Shown here: positions 1-7,883 of the stretch, piece by piece
Numbering within the stretch: the first letter of the stretch is position 1
Layout of the letters: every line of letters starts with the position of its first letter
Assembly (NCBI GenBank): GCA_900546835.1
Contig: UREH01000068.1
Location: 1 to 11,555, forward strand
Length of the DNA: 11,555 nt
Source of the DNA: an uncultured Porphyromonadaceae bacterium
GTDB lineage: Bacteria > Bacteroidota > Bacteroidia > Bacteroidales > Muribaculaceae
Direction: 5' to 3'
Translations under genes and position numbers: made by a program
Notes under the pieces: generated by a model
What the model was told of the DNA's origin: nothing
Seen by the model: the letters and a program-made list of their open reading frames with translations, nothing else
Databases searched by the model: none

Positions 1-683
1 TGGGGGAGGACCCCACGTTGGTGGTAAATACCGGAGCCATAGGTGTCTACAACCTCACCCACGAGACTCCCATACCGCGCGAAGAGCTCGAGGCCGGCCT
101 TGGCATAACCATCGACCGGCGCACACTACTGGTGACGCTCCATCCGGCCACGATGGACGACACTCCCGCGGCCGAAACCTGCGCCAACATGCTTCGCGCG
201 CTTGATTCCTTCCCGGAGTCGACGCTGATTTTCACATATCCCAACAACGACCCTGAGGGGGAGTCGATCATCCGCATCATCGAAGGCTATGTGGCCGTCC
301 GGAAGGGGAGGGCCGTGGCCGTGGCGTCGCTCGGCTGGAAACGCTATCTCTCGGCGCTCCACTATGTCGGCGCCGTAGTCGGCAACTCCTCGAGCGGTAT
401 CGTTGAAGTGCCCTCGATGGGGATCCCGACGGTCGACATCGGCATACGTCAGCGCGGGCGCCTATGCGCTCCATCCGTAATCCATTGCGCCACAGACACC
501 TCTTCCATCGCCTCGGCCATAGCTCGCGCGCTATCGCCGGAATTCCGCGAGACTGCCGCTGCGGTCGTGAACCCCTACGGCGGTCCCGACACGCTCCGCG
601 CCATGGTCGACGCGATTCTAAGCGCTGACTCCAAAGCGCTGCGTACCAAATGTTTCCACGATATCAACACCGACAAAATATGA
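1..683 (+). CDS. legG: UDP/GDP-sugar 2-epimerase (hydrolysing), NeuC/LegG family, 5'-truncated
   Basis: The reading frame is already open at the window edge (codons begin at base 3) and gives about 226 residues before TGA at 681-683. Family members are about 375-390 residues, so the N-terminal 40% lies outside the window. The fragment opens with GEDPT and a NTGAIGVYNL stretch, followed by TLHPAT, a TYPNNDPEG segment, GWKRYL and GNSSSGIVEVPSMGIPTV (from about base 381). This is the typical C-terminal GT-B-like half of hydrolysing nucleotide-sugar 2-epimerases. Such enzymes release ManNAc from UDP-GlcNAc (NeuC) or a 2,4-diacetamido-hexose from GDP-diNAc-bacillosamine (LegG). The sequence alone does not separate the two. 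The PtmE-like gene two positions downstream favours the GDP-linked legionaminic route. The stop codon overlaps the next start as ATGA, so the genes are probably translationally coupled. The family is secure and the exact substrate is inferred. Confidence 0.88.
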   Translation, partial: GEDPTLVVNTGAIGVYNLTHETPIPREELEAGLGITIDRRTLLVTLHPATMDDTPAAETCANMLRALDSFPESTLIFTYPNNDPEGESIIRIIEGYVAVRKGRAVAVASLGWKRYLSALHYVGAVVGNSSSGIVEVPSMGIPTVDIGIRQRGRLCAPSVIHCATDTSSIASAIARALSPEFRETAAAVVNPYGGPDTLRAMVDAILSADSKALRTKCFHDINTDKI

Positions 684-1408
684 AACCTCTCTTCATAATC
701 CCGGCACGCGGCGGGAGCAAGGGGATTCCGCATAAGAACATAAAACCGCTGGGAGGCCGCCCTCTCATCGCCCATTCCATAGCCCTGGCCCTCGATGTGA
801 GCCGGCGAATGGGGCTCGACCGGAGCAATGTGCTCGTATCCACCGACTCGGCCGAGATAGCCGCCGTAGCCGCCGAAGCCGGAGCTCCGACTACCTATCT
901 GCGTCCAGCCGAACTGGCTACAGACAAGGCCGGCTCGCGCGAGGTGATGCTCCACGCAGCCGACTGGGCTCGCAGTCAGGGCATTGACTTTGACTGCATC
1001 CTGCTGCTCCAGCCCACGTCGCCCTTCCGCACCGCCGCCGACGTGGAAGGTGTGCTCGCGCTCTACCAGGCGCGCAAGCCCGACATGGCCGTTTCGGTAA
1101 AGGCCGCTTCGGCCAATCCTTACTATAACTGCTTCGAGACCGGCGCCGACGGCTCGCTCCATGTATCGAAGGGCGACGGACTCCTCACGCGCCGCCAGGA
1201 CGCCCCTCAAGCCTGGGAGTTCAACGGTGCCGTATACGCCATAAATCCCGAATCGCTGCGCGCCATGCCTATGGGCGATTTTCCCGTCAGACTCCCCTAC
1301 GAGATGCCGGCAGAGCGCTCGGTCGACCTCGATACACCGCTCGACTGGACCATTGCAGAGGCGCTGCTTGCCGCAGGGATTGTCTCGCTCCCTCCGGCCG
1401 TGAAATAA
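680..1408 (+). CDS. legF: CMP-nonulosonate (CMP-legionaminate/CMP-sialate) synthetase
   Basis: This 242-residue cytidylyltransferase activates a nine-carbon nonulosonic acid with CTP to make the CMP-sugar donor used in surface glycosylation. Conserved positions are the CTP-binding loop R10-GGSKGIPHKN-I21, STD 54-56, QPTSPFR 111-117, the substrate-side EFNGAVY around 180-186, and the metal-binding SVDLD at 214-218. Length and motif order fit the short, single-domain CMP-NeuAc synthetase/PtmB group. The start chosen is ATG at 680, which overlaps the upstream stop by four bases. An in-frame ATG at 650 would add ten residues ahead of the conserved N-terminal strand MKPLFIIPARGG and is less likely. 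The gene is followed after 12 bases by a PtmE-like nucleotidyltransferase. CMP-legionaminate is favoured by context, while CMP-NeuAc or another nonulosonate cannot be excluded. Confidence 0.87.
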   Translation: MKPLFIIPARGGSKGIPHKNIKPLGGRPLIAHSIALALDVSRRMGLDRSNVLVSTDSAEIAAVAAEAGAPTTYLRPAELATDKAGSREVMLHAADWARSQGIDFDCILLLQPTSPFRTAADVEGVLALYQARKPDMAVSVKAASANPYYNCFETGADGSLHVSKGDGLLTRRQDAPQAWEFNGAVYAINPESLRAMPMGDFPVRLPYEMPAERSVDLDTPLDWTIAEALLAAGIVSLPPAVK

Positions 1409-1420
1409 AAGAACCAAAAG

Positions 1421-2488
1421 ATGAAAACGAACGAATACATCCTACGCTCCGACGCCTCGGTGCTCGACGCCCTCCGGCAGCTCAACGGACTGCCAGGCAG
1501 GCTGATGACGCTCCTCGTGGTCGACGCCGACGGTCGACTGACCGGTACCGTGACCGACGGCGACATCCGCCGCGGACTACTGTGCGGAGTGGCCGTTTCA
1601 GACCGGGTTGGCGACGTCGCCCACCGCGACTGCACGCTACTCTCAGCCGATGCCTCCGCTGAGGTGCGTATGTCGGTAATGCGCCGTGCCCGCGAACTCG
1701 GCCTGCGCCTCCTCCCGGTCGTCGATCCTTCCGGGAAACTCGCCGACGCCGTCGACCTCACCGCCACACGCACCATCCTTCCGCTTTCGGCCGTGCTGAT
1801 GGCCGGCGGTCTGGGCGAACGCCTGCGTCCGTTGACGCTCACCACCCCCAAACCACTTCTTGAGGTTGGAGGGCGCCCCATCATCGACTACAATATCGAG
1901 AACCTTGCCCGCTGCGGCATCTCCGATGTATATATTATGGTACGCTACATGGCCGGCCGCATGCGCGAGTACTTCTTCGCGCCGCGCCACGGAATCGCTG
2001 CCCGGTGTATCGAGGAGGAATCTCCGATGGGCACGATCGGCGCCTGCACGCTCGCTCCGCTCCCCGAAGAGGGGTGCACGCTGGTGATGAATTCCGACCT
2101 GCTCACCACCATCGACCTTGAGGAGATGTATCTCCGCCACGTCGAGACCCGCGCCGACGCAACGATAGCCGCCATTCCGTATACCTCGTCGGTGCCCTAC
2201 GCCATACTCCGTACCGAGGGCGACCTTGTGACCGACATCGCTGAAAAACCGACTACGACCCATTTCGCCAACGCCGGCATCTATATCTTCTCCAACCGTC
2301 TGCTCCACACTCTCCCTGTCGGCCGGCGCACCGACGCGCCCGACTTTCTCCTCAAGGCCATTGCCGACGGTCGGCGCGTGGGATATTATCCCATTTCAGG
2401 CACATGGATTGACATCGGTTCACCTCAGGAATACGCTCATGCCAACGAACTGATGCGCCATCACCGTCAGCTAACAAATATGGCCTGA
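1421..2488 (+). CDS. ptmE: CBS-domain sugar-1-phosphate nucleotidyltransferase, PtmE type
   Basis: This is a 355-residue two-part protein. Residues about 8-120 form a tandem CBS module, with the [11 protein letters not shown] signature at about 43-53 and a second repeat ending near [11 protein letters not shown]. Residues 125-350 are a nucleotidyltransferase of the glucose/mannose-1-phosphate family, with [14 protein letters not shown] at 126-139, [13 protein letters not shown] at 142-154, the metal-ligand-type NSD at 224-226 and [12 protein letters not shown] from 327. In Campylobacter jejuni, PtmE has this architecture and makes GDP-glucosamine from glucosamine-1-phosphate at the head of the legionaminate pathway. 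That assignment here rests on architecture and on the two preceding genes. A mannose-1-phosphate guanylyltransferase role is the main alternative. The gene lies 12 bases after legF and 31 bases before obgE. The CBS pair may sense a nucleotide, which is inferred. Confidence 0.82.
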   Translation: MKTNEYILRSDASVLDALRQLNGLPGRLMTLLVVDADGRLTGTVTDGDIRRGLLCGVAVSDRVGDVAHRDCTLLSADASAEVRMSVMRRARELGLRLLPVVDPSGKLADAVDLTATRTILPLSAVLMAGGLGERLRPLTLTTPKPLLEVGGRPIIDYNIENLARCGISDVYIMVRYMAGRMREYFFAPRHGIAARCIEEESPMGTIGACTLAPLPEEGCTLVMNSDLLTTIDLEEMYLRHVETRADATIAAIPYTSSVPYAILRTEGDLVTDIAEKPTTTHFANAGIYIFSNRLLHTLPVGRRTDAPDFLLKAIADGRRVGYYPISGTWIDIGSPQEYAHANELMRHHRQLTNMA

Positions 2489-2519
2489 CAGGCGTTTTAA
2501 AGCTAAAAACCACTCAACT

Positions 2520-3761
2520 ATGGCAGATTCAAATTTTATCGACTACGTGAAGATACTTTGCCGCTCGGGAAAGGGAGGCGCCGGCTCGATGCATTTCCAT
2601 CGCGCCAAATATGTGCCCAAAGGTGGACCGGACGGCGGCGACGGAGGCCGCGGAGGCCACGTGATTCTGCGCGGCAACAAGAACATGTGGACGCTTCTCC
2701 CGCTAAAATATTCGCGCCACGTGTTTGCCACCAACGGCCAGAGCGGGGGCGCCGGACGCTCGTTCGGCAAGGACGGCGAAGACAAGATAATTGAAGTGCC
2801 CTGCGGCACGGTGGTATTCGACGCAGAGACCGGCGAATACCTCTGTGAGGTGACCGACGACGGCCAGGAAATCAAGCTCCTGCGAGGTGGCCGCGGCGGC
2901 CTGGGCAACTGGAATTTCAAATCCGCTACCAATCGGACTCCCCGCTACGCCCAGCCCGGCGAACCCGCTATCGAGAAGGCCGTGATTCTGGAGCTTAAGC
3001 TGCTGGCCGATGTGGGTCTGGTCGGTTTTCCCAATGCCGGGAAATCCACGCTGCTCTCGGCCGTGAGCGCAGCACGCCCGAAAATCGCCGATTATCCGTT
3101 TACTACCATGGAGCCGCAACTGGGCATCGTGGACTATCGCGGCAACCGCTCGTTTGTAATGGCCGACATTCCCGGCATCATCGAGGGCGCGAGCGAGGGT
3201 CGCGGACTCGGTCTGCGCTTCCTGCGCCATATCGAGCGCAACGCGGTGCTGCTCTTCATGGTGCCGGCCGATGCCGACGACATCAAGCAGCAATATGAGA
3301 TTCTGCTCGACGAGATTCGCAAGTTCAACCCTCAGCTTATGGACAAGCAGCGCGTGCTGGCAGTGTCGAAAAGCGACATGCTCGACGAGGAGCTGAAGGA
3401 GGAGATTCGTCCGACACTCCCCACCGACCTTCCCGTGGTGTTCATCTCGGCCGTTACCGGCGAGGGGATAACCGAACTCAAGGATGCACTCTGGAAAGCC
3501 ATCACCGACGACGCCAACCGCATCGAGGAGATTCCCATCACCCACCGCCCGCTCGACGGACATCACCGTCTGCGCGAGGAGGACGAATGGATCTTCGAGA
3601 ACGAGCACGTCGACGGCGAGGATGAAGAGGTGTTCGACGAGGGATTCGACCCCTCGTGGGCTCCCGACGACGAGGATAATTCATGGGCCGGTGACCCCGA
3701 CGATGAGGACTATGAATCGCCCGACGACCTAGCTTTCCGCTACGGCGACCCCAAGGACTGA
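2520..3761 (+). CDS. obgE: Obg/CgtA GTPase, ribosome-assembly factor
   Basis: This 413-residue protein has the glycine-rich Obg fold at about 1-158 ([15 protein letters not shown] near 34-48, RGGRGGLGN near 120-128), followed by the G domain. G1 is GFPNAGKST at 169-177, the TTMEP switch I lies near 195-199, G3 is DIPG at 216-219, G4 is SKSD at 283-286 and G5 is ISAVTG near 310. Obg proteins act in late 50S assembly and couple growth to GTP and (p)ppGpp levels. The serine at the first G4 position replaces the usual Asn. The C-terminal OCT domain of Bacillus Obg is missing. In its place is a strongly acidic tail (28 Asp/Glu in the last 62 residues), comparable in kind to the acidic tail of E. 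coli CgtA. The gene follows the sugar operon by 31 bases and converges on apbE, with 14 bases between the two stop codons. Confidence 0.97.
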   Translation: MADSNFIDYVKILCRSGKGGAGSMHFHRAKYVPKGGPDGGDGGRGGHVILRGNKNMWTLLPLKYSRHVFATNGQSGGAGRSFGKDGEDKIIEVPCGTVVFDAETGEYLCEVTDDGQEIKLLRGGRGGLGNWNFKSATNRTPRYAQPGEPAIEKAVILELKLLADVGLVGFPNAGKSTLLSAVSAARPKIADYPFTTMEPQLGIVDYRGNRSFVMADIPGIIEGASEGRGLGLRFLRHIERNAVLLFMVPADADDIKQQYEILLDEIRKFNPQLMDKQRVLAVSKSDMLDEELKEEIRPTLPTDLPVVFISAVTGEGITELKDALWKAITDDANRIEEIPITHRPLDGHHRLREEDEWIFENEHVDGEDEEVFDEGFDPSWAPDDEDNSWAGDPDDEDYESPDDLAFRYGDPKD

Positions 3762-3775
3762 TTTCCAGACCGGGA

Positions 3776-4780
3776 TTAAAGAGTTGAAACAGTGGTGAGC
3801 GAATCGCCTTTCGCCACTACCAGCAGATAACGCAGACCCTCGACCCCCTTCATACGGGCTATCGCCGAGTCTGCTTTCGAAGCCATGCAGGCCGTCGCCC
3901 ACGCGTCGGCCTGTGCTGTTGTCGGTGCCACGACGGTAGCGCTCACAACGTCGGTTCTCACCGGGCGCCCCGTCTTCGGGTCGATTGTGTGGCCGAAGCG
4001 GCCGTAGCGCGCCGACGTATGGAAGTTGCGGTAGTTGCCCGAGGTGGCGATTCCTGCCGGACCTTCGAGCGCAATGGTGCTGAGCCTCTGATGAACCGGC
4101 GCTTCCGATTCCACCGGAGCGTCAATCTGTATGCGCCACGGCTCCCCCTGCGGGTTGTGGCCCCCCAGGGCTATCTCTCCACCGATCTCCACCATATGAT
4201 TTTTCGAGCCGTTGCGGGCGAGCATCGCAGCAATGCGGTCGCAGCCGTAGCCCTTTGTCACGGCGCTGAAATTGAAGGTGGTGCCATCGGATTTGCGGCG
4301 CATGCGCCCCCCCGCTATGGCGCAGCTGTCGATGCCCACGGTCCTGAGAGCCTGCGCTATCTGCCCGTCGGTCACTGCGAAGGCCGCCGTGTCGTTCTCG
4401 GCCAGGGCGCGGCTCCGCATGTCGGTGCCGAAGCCCCAAAGGTCGACCAGCGGAGCCACCGTCGGGTCGAAACGCCCGTGGCTCAGCCGGTTCACCTGTT
4501 GCGCTACGGCGAATACCGCCGCTATGTCGGCGTCGGCACTGTCGGTCTCCCCGCGATTGATGCGCGAAATTCGCGAATCGTGGGCGAACGGCGACAGCGA
4601 CATCTCCACCTGCCGCAGCACGGCCTGAATCGAGTCGTCGAGTGCTTCGGGAGCATCGTATAAGATGCGATAGGTAGTATGCCATACAGCCCCCTCGGCT
4701 ACTTTCCATTGCGGAGCCTTGCGGCAACCGCCGGTAAGTAGGGCCAGAGCCGCAAGCAGGATATATATCGGTCGTTTCAT
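3776..4780 (-). CDS. apbE: FAD:protein FMN transferase (ApbE lipoprotein)
   Basis: This is a 334-residue exported flavin transferase that attaches FMN to threonine residues of partner proteins such as Nqr or Rnf subunits at the outer face of the inner membrane. The start chosen is ATG at 4778-4780, because the protein then begins with a lipoprotein signal: MKRPIYIL, a hydrophobic core, then LLTGG before C19. A start 17 codons upstream would bury that signal. The lipobox is slightly unusual, with Gly at both -1 and -2 and Thr at -3. ApbE signatures are FDPTVAPLVDLWGFG at 104-118, VTKGYGCDRIA at 174-184, GGEIALGG at 200-207, ATSGNY at 245-250, HTIDPKTG at 264-271 and the metal-binding ADAWATA around D292. 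No nqr or rnf gene is in the window, so its substrate is unknown. The gene is divergent from speA and convergent with obgE. Confidence 0.95.
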   Translation of the reverse strand: MKRPIYILLAALALLTGGCRKAPQWKVAEGAVWHTTYRILYDAPEALDDSIQAVLRQVEMSLSPFAHDSRISRINRGETDSADADIAAVFAVAQQVNRLSHGRFDPTVAPLVDLWGFGTDMRSRALAENDTAAFAVTDGQIAQALRTVGIDSCAIAGGRMRRKSDGTTFNFSAVTKGYGCDRIAAMLARNGSKNHMVEIGGEIALGGHNPQGEPWRIQIDAPVESEAPVHQRLSTIALEGPAGIATSGNYRNFHTSARYGRFGHTIDPKTGRPVRTDVVSATVVAPTTAQADAWATACMASKADSAIARMKGVEGLRYLLVVAKGDSLTTVSTL

Positions 4781-4807
4781 GCTGCTGAAATGTTTGCAAA
4801 GAATATG

Positions 4808-4815
4808 CAAAGTTA
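4808..4815 (-). promoter_or_regulatory. Candidate -7 box for apbE
   Basis: Read on the - strand this is TAACTTTG, an exact match to the Bacteroidetes -7 consensus TAnnTTTG. It lies 28 bases upstream of the apbE start, giving a short predicted leader. No good TTTG -33 box was found at the usual 19-21 base spacing, so the call rests on the -7 element and its position. Confidence 0.4.
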
Positions 4816-4823
4816 GCTGTTTC

Positions 4824-4856
4824 TCTGCCAAATGTCGTCGGAAATTGTTAAATTTG
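4824..4856 (+). promoter_or_regulatory. Candidate promoter for speA
   Basis: TAAATTTG at 4849-4856 matches the Bacteroidetes -7 consensus TAnnTTTG exactly. TCTG at 4824-4827, 21 bases upstream, is one base off the -33 TTTG. Transcription would begin near 4863 and leave a leader of about 170 nt before speA. A second, weaker match (TAAACTTG at 4951-4958, with CTTG at 4925-4928) is a possible alternative start that would shorten the leader. Confidence 0.4.
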
Positions 4857-4863
4857 CAAGCCG

Positions 4864-4891
4864 TCGGCTCTCCGCGCTTGCGGAGCGTCGG
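4864..4891 (+). other. Hairpin at the start of the speA leader
   Basis: CTCCGC at 4870-4875 pairs perfectly with GCGGAG at 4880-4885 around a GCTT loop. After one T/C mismatch, 4864-4868 pairs with 4887-4891 through three Watson-Crick and two G-U pairs. No T-run follows, so it is not a standard terminator. It sits just after the predicted transcription start. A function in RNA stability or control is inferred. Confidence 0.45.
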
Positions 4892-5035
4892 TCAATCTAT
4901 TTAGTTATGATATGCTTGCCGGCTCTTGAATTCAACTAAGTAATTGGCCGTAAACTTGTGGGGATTCACTCTGGTGCATCCCTGCTTCGGGTTGGCTAGC
5001 ATGTATATCGTTACAATTTATTATAGTCTTTACGA

Positions 5036-6934
5036 ATGAGAAAATGGCGAGTGGAGGACAGTGTCGAGCTCTACAACATCAACGGTTGGGGCCGGCAGTA
5101 TTTCTCCGTCAATGAAAAAGGTAACATCTGCGTGACTCCGCGTCCCGGCGTGGCCCCGGTTGATCTTCGCGAGGTGCTCGACGAGCTTCAGGTGAAGGAT
5201 ATCACACCTCCGGTGCTTCTCCGTTTCCCCGACATCCTCGACAACCGCGTGGAGAAAATCTCCAATTGTTTCCGCGCGGCTGCCGAGCAGTATGGCTACA
5301 ATGGCAAGAGTTTCCTTGTCTATCCCATCAAGGTTAACCAGATTCGCCCGGTAGTAGAGGAGATAGTGAGCCACGGCAAGAAATTCAACATCGGCCTGGA
5401 AGCCGGCTCCAAACCCGAGCTCCACGCCGTGCTCGCCACCAATATCAACGAAAACGCCCTTATAATCTGCAACGGATATAAGGACGAGAACTATGTGGAG
5501 CTTGCCCTGCTGGCCAGCAAGATGGGACGACGCATAATCCTTGTGGTCGAGAAGCTAAACGAGCTCAACATTATATACGATGTGGCACGTCGCCTGAAAA
5601 TCACACCCTCCATAGGCATCCGCATCAAGCTTGCCAACTCCGGTTCCGGCAAATGGGAGGAAAGCGGGGGCGACACCTCGAAATTCGGCCTCAACTCTTC
5701 CGAACTGCTTGAGGCCATCGACTTTCTGCAGCAGCGCGGCATCTCCGGCTGGCTGAAGCTGATCCATTTCCATATCGGCAGCCAGATTACCAAGATACGC
5801 CGTATCAAGAACGCTCTGCGAGAGGCCATGCAGTTCTACGTGCAGCTAAGCAAACTCGGTTTTAACATCGACTACGTGGATATAGGCGGCGGCCTCGGAG
5901 TGGACTACGACGGTACGCGCTCCTCCGCCTCCGAGAGCTCCATGAACTACTCCATCCAGGAGTATGCCAACGACGCCATTTTCTCCATCGTCGACGTGTG
6001 TGAGAAAAACGGCCTGCCGCAGCCCGACATAATTACCGAGAGCGGACGTTCGCTTTCGGCGCATCACTCCGTGCTCGTCACAGAAGTGCTCGAGACCACC
6101 TCGCTTCCGCGCTGGAAGGACAATGAGGAGCTTAATGGCGACGAACACGAGCTCGTGAAGGAACTTTACGAAATCTGGGACAAGCTCGACCAGCAGCGAA
6201 TGTTTGAGAGCTGGCACGATGCCATGCAGATCCGCGAGGAGGTGCTCGACATGTATTCGCTCGGTATCATCGATCTGCGCACACGCGCCCTCGCCGAAAA
6301 ACTCTTTTGGGAGATTGCCCGCGAGGTCGGTACGCTCGCCTCGCAGATGAAGCATCCGCCCGAGGAGCTTCGCAAGGTATCCAAGATGCTTCCTGACAAG
6401 TATTTCTGCAATTTCTCGCTCTTCCAGTCGCTCCCCGATGCGTGGGCAATCGACCAGGTGTTTCCCGTGGCGCCGATTTCGCGCCTCGACGAGAAACCCA
6501 CCCGCATGGCCACCCTTCAGGACATGACCTGCGATTCCGACGGCAAAATCACCACCTTCATCTCGCCGCAGGGCACCTCGTCGGCGCTTCCGGTTCATCC
6601 GTTGCGTACCGGCGAACCTTATTACATAGGCTTCTTCCTGGTCGGCGCATATCAGGAGATTCTCGGCGACATGCACAACCTCTTCGGCGACACCAACGCA
6701 GTTCATATCTCCTGTTACAAGGACCATTATGAAATCGACCAGGTAATCGACGGAGAGACCGTGGCCGAAGTGCTCGACTACGTACAGTACAATCCGAAGA
6801 AACTCGTTCGCAACGTCGAGACGTGGGTCACCAAGGCCATGAAGGATGGCAGGATAACCCCCGAGGAGGGCCGCGAGTTCCTGAGCAACTACCGCTCGGG
6901 CCTCTACGGCTATACGTATCTGGAAAAAGACTGA
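5036..6934 (+). CDS. speA: Biosynthetic arginine decarboxylase
   Basis: This 632-residue PLP enzyme converts arginine to agmatine, the first step of the agmatine route to polyamines. The alanine-racemase-like barrel carries the PLP lysine K99 in FLVYPIKVNQ, then GLEAGSKPEL, ICNGYKDENY, HFHIGSQ near 244-250, and the phosphate-binding DIGGGLGVDYDG from 282. The beta domain has the catalytic cysteine in TCDSDGK (C499). It ends in the SNYRSGLYGYTYLE tail that I recall from Bacteroides SpeA. Length (about 630) and collinearity fit the SpeA group, not the shorter lysine/ornithine or diaminopimelate decarboxylases. The ATG at 5036 opens directly into the conserved MRKWRVEDSVELYNI segment, so the start is well supported. 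A leader of about 170 nt may precede it, and truA follows after 40 bases, possibly on the same transcript. Confidence 0.97.
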   Translation: MRKWRVEDSVELYNINGWGRQYFSVNEKGNICVTPRPGVAPVDLREVLDELQVKDITPPVLLRFPDILDNRVEKISNCFRAAAEQYGYNGKSFLVYPIKVNQIRPVVEEIVSHGKKFNIGLEAGSKPELHAVLATNINENALIICNGYKDENYVELALLASKMGRRIILVVEKLNELNIIYDVARRLKITPSIGIRIKLANSGSGKWEESGGDTSKFGLNSSELLEAIDFLQQRGISGWLKLIHFHIGSQITKIRRIKNALREAMQFYVQLSKLGFNIDYVDIGGGLGVDYDGTRSSASESSMNYSIQEYANDAIFSIVDVCEKNGLPQPDIITESGRSLSAHHSVLVTEVLETTSLPRWKDNEELNGDEHELVKELYEIWDKLDQQRMFESWHDAMQIREEVLDMYSLGIIDLRTRALAEKLFWEIAREVGTLASQMKHPPEELRKVSKMLPDKYFCNFSLFQSLPDAWAIDQVFPVAPISRLDEKPTRMATLQDMTCDSDGKITTFISPQGTSSALPVHPLRTGEPYYIGFFLVGAYQEILGDMHNLFGDTNAVHISCYKDHYEIDQVIDGETVAEVLDYVQYNPKKLVRNVETWVTKAMKDGRITPEEGREFLSNYRSGLYGYTYLEKD

Positions 6935-6974
6935 CCGGAATATTTCTGATTTCCAAAAGCATACAGACTTTGCC

Positions 6975-7748
6975 GTGGAAACTCCCACCCGACATTTCAT
7001 CAACCTGTCGTATCTTGGCACGCGGTTCCACGGCTGGCAGATTCAGCCGGGTGATATAAGCGTGCAGCAACGCATGGAGGAGGCTCTTTCCACAGTGCTC
7101 CGTACGCCTGTGGCCGTGGTTGGGGCCGGGCGCACAGATGCAGGCGTCAACGCCTCGATGATGATGGCCCATGCCGACCTTCCGCTTCGTGTCGACGACG
7201 ATACGCGCCTTGTGCGCGCCCTCAACTCTATTCTCGGGCCGGACATAGCCATACGCTGGATTCATCCCGTACATCCCGACGCCCACGCGCGGTTTGACGC
7301 CGTGGAGCGCACATATCATTACTACGTCCACCGCGGGCGTACTCCCTTCGCATCCGGTTTGTCGTGGGCGGCTCCCCCCGCGCTCGATTTCGACCGCATG
7401 AACGTTGCGGCGGCACAATTGCTTGAGGTTGATGATTTCACGTCGTTCGCCAAGCTCCATACCGACGCCAAAACCAACATATGCCATGTCGGCCGGGCGC
7501 GCTGGATGCCGGTTGTCAACACGTTCGACCCCACTGTCGACCAGTGGGTATTCGAAATTTCTGCCGACCGATTCCTGCGTAATATGGTGCGCGCCGTGGT
7601 GGGAACGCTCGTCGACGTGGGCCGGGGAAAACTTTCGCCCGAGGCATTCGCCGACATCATCGCCGCGTGCGACCGCTGCGCCGCAGGCACCTCCATGCCC
7701 CCCGGTCCGCTTTTCCTCCACGACGTCCGATACCCGTATCCCGTCTGA
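6975..7748 (+). CDS. truA: tRNA pseudouridine(38-40) synthase
   Basis: This 257-residue enzyme isomerises uridines 38-40 in the tRNA anticodon arm. It shows the N-terminal NLSYLGTRFHGWQ strand-loop at 10-22, the catalytic aspartate D55 in GAGRTDAGVNA at 50-60, the ERTYHYYV motif at 111-118, and the C-terminal FLRNMVRAVVGTLVDVGRGKLSPEAF at 200-225. The start is GTG at 6975. The next in-frame ATG falls at residue 34, inside the conserved fold, so it cannot be the start. No Shine-Dalgarno sequence is visible, as is usual in this phylum. It lies 40 bases after speA on the same strand and is followed by a 229-base intergenic region before acpP. Confidence 0.96.
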   Translation: METPTRHFINLSYLGTRFHGWQIQPGDISVQQRMEEALSTVLRTPVAVVGAGRTDAGVNASMMMAHADLPLRVDDDTRLVRALNSILGPDIAIRWIHPVHPDAHARFDAVERTYHYYVHRGRTPFASGLSWAAPPALDFDRMNVAAAQLLEVDDFTSFAKLHTDAKTNICHVGRARWMPVVNTFDPTVDQWVFEISADRFLRNMVRAVVGTLVDVGRGKLSPEAFADIIAACDRCAAGTSMPPGPLFLHDVRYPYPV

Positions 7749-7776
7749 GCCGATTGCCTCACGAATCGTGGCTGAT

Positions 7777-7812
7777 ATGTTTTATAACATAAAAAATCGC
7801 CTAAAAATCGCC
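7777..7812. repeat. Inverted repeat followed by two phased direct repeats
   Basis: ATGTT at 7777-7781 and AACAT at 7786-7790 form an inverted repeat around TTAT. Two identical copies of AAAAATCGCC follow at 7792-7801 and 7803-7812, an 11-base period close to one helical turn. The cluster lies between truA and the acpP promoter candidate. Use as a protein-binding or bent-DNA element is inferred. A perfect CACGA/TCGTG palindrome also lies at 7760-7770. Confidence 0.4.
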
Positions 7813-7883
7813 CCTACACAGCGTTGTGAGGCTAATTATGGAAAAAATTCGGTAATATGTGCCAATTATTTGAAATGTTTTAG

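Noticed and set aside
2483-2498. GCCT/AGGC hairpin with a short T-run at the end of the ptmE-like gene
   Set aside because: The stem is only four pairs with a three-base loop and overlaps the stop codon, too weak to call a terminator before obgE.
2703-3608. 301-codon open frame on the - strand opposite obgE
   Set aside because: It is antisense to conserved Obg G-domain sequence and has no domain or upstream promoter.
3762-3775. Terminator between the convergent obgE and apbE genes
   Set aside because: Only 14 bases separate the stop codons and no stable hairpin with a T-run is visible on either strand.
5846-7021. 391-codon open frame on the - strand opposite speA
   Set aside because: It is fully antisense to a conserved arginine decarboxylase and has no recognisable motif, so it is a codon-bias shadow.
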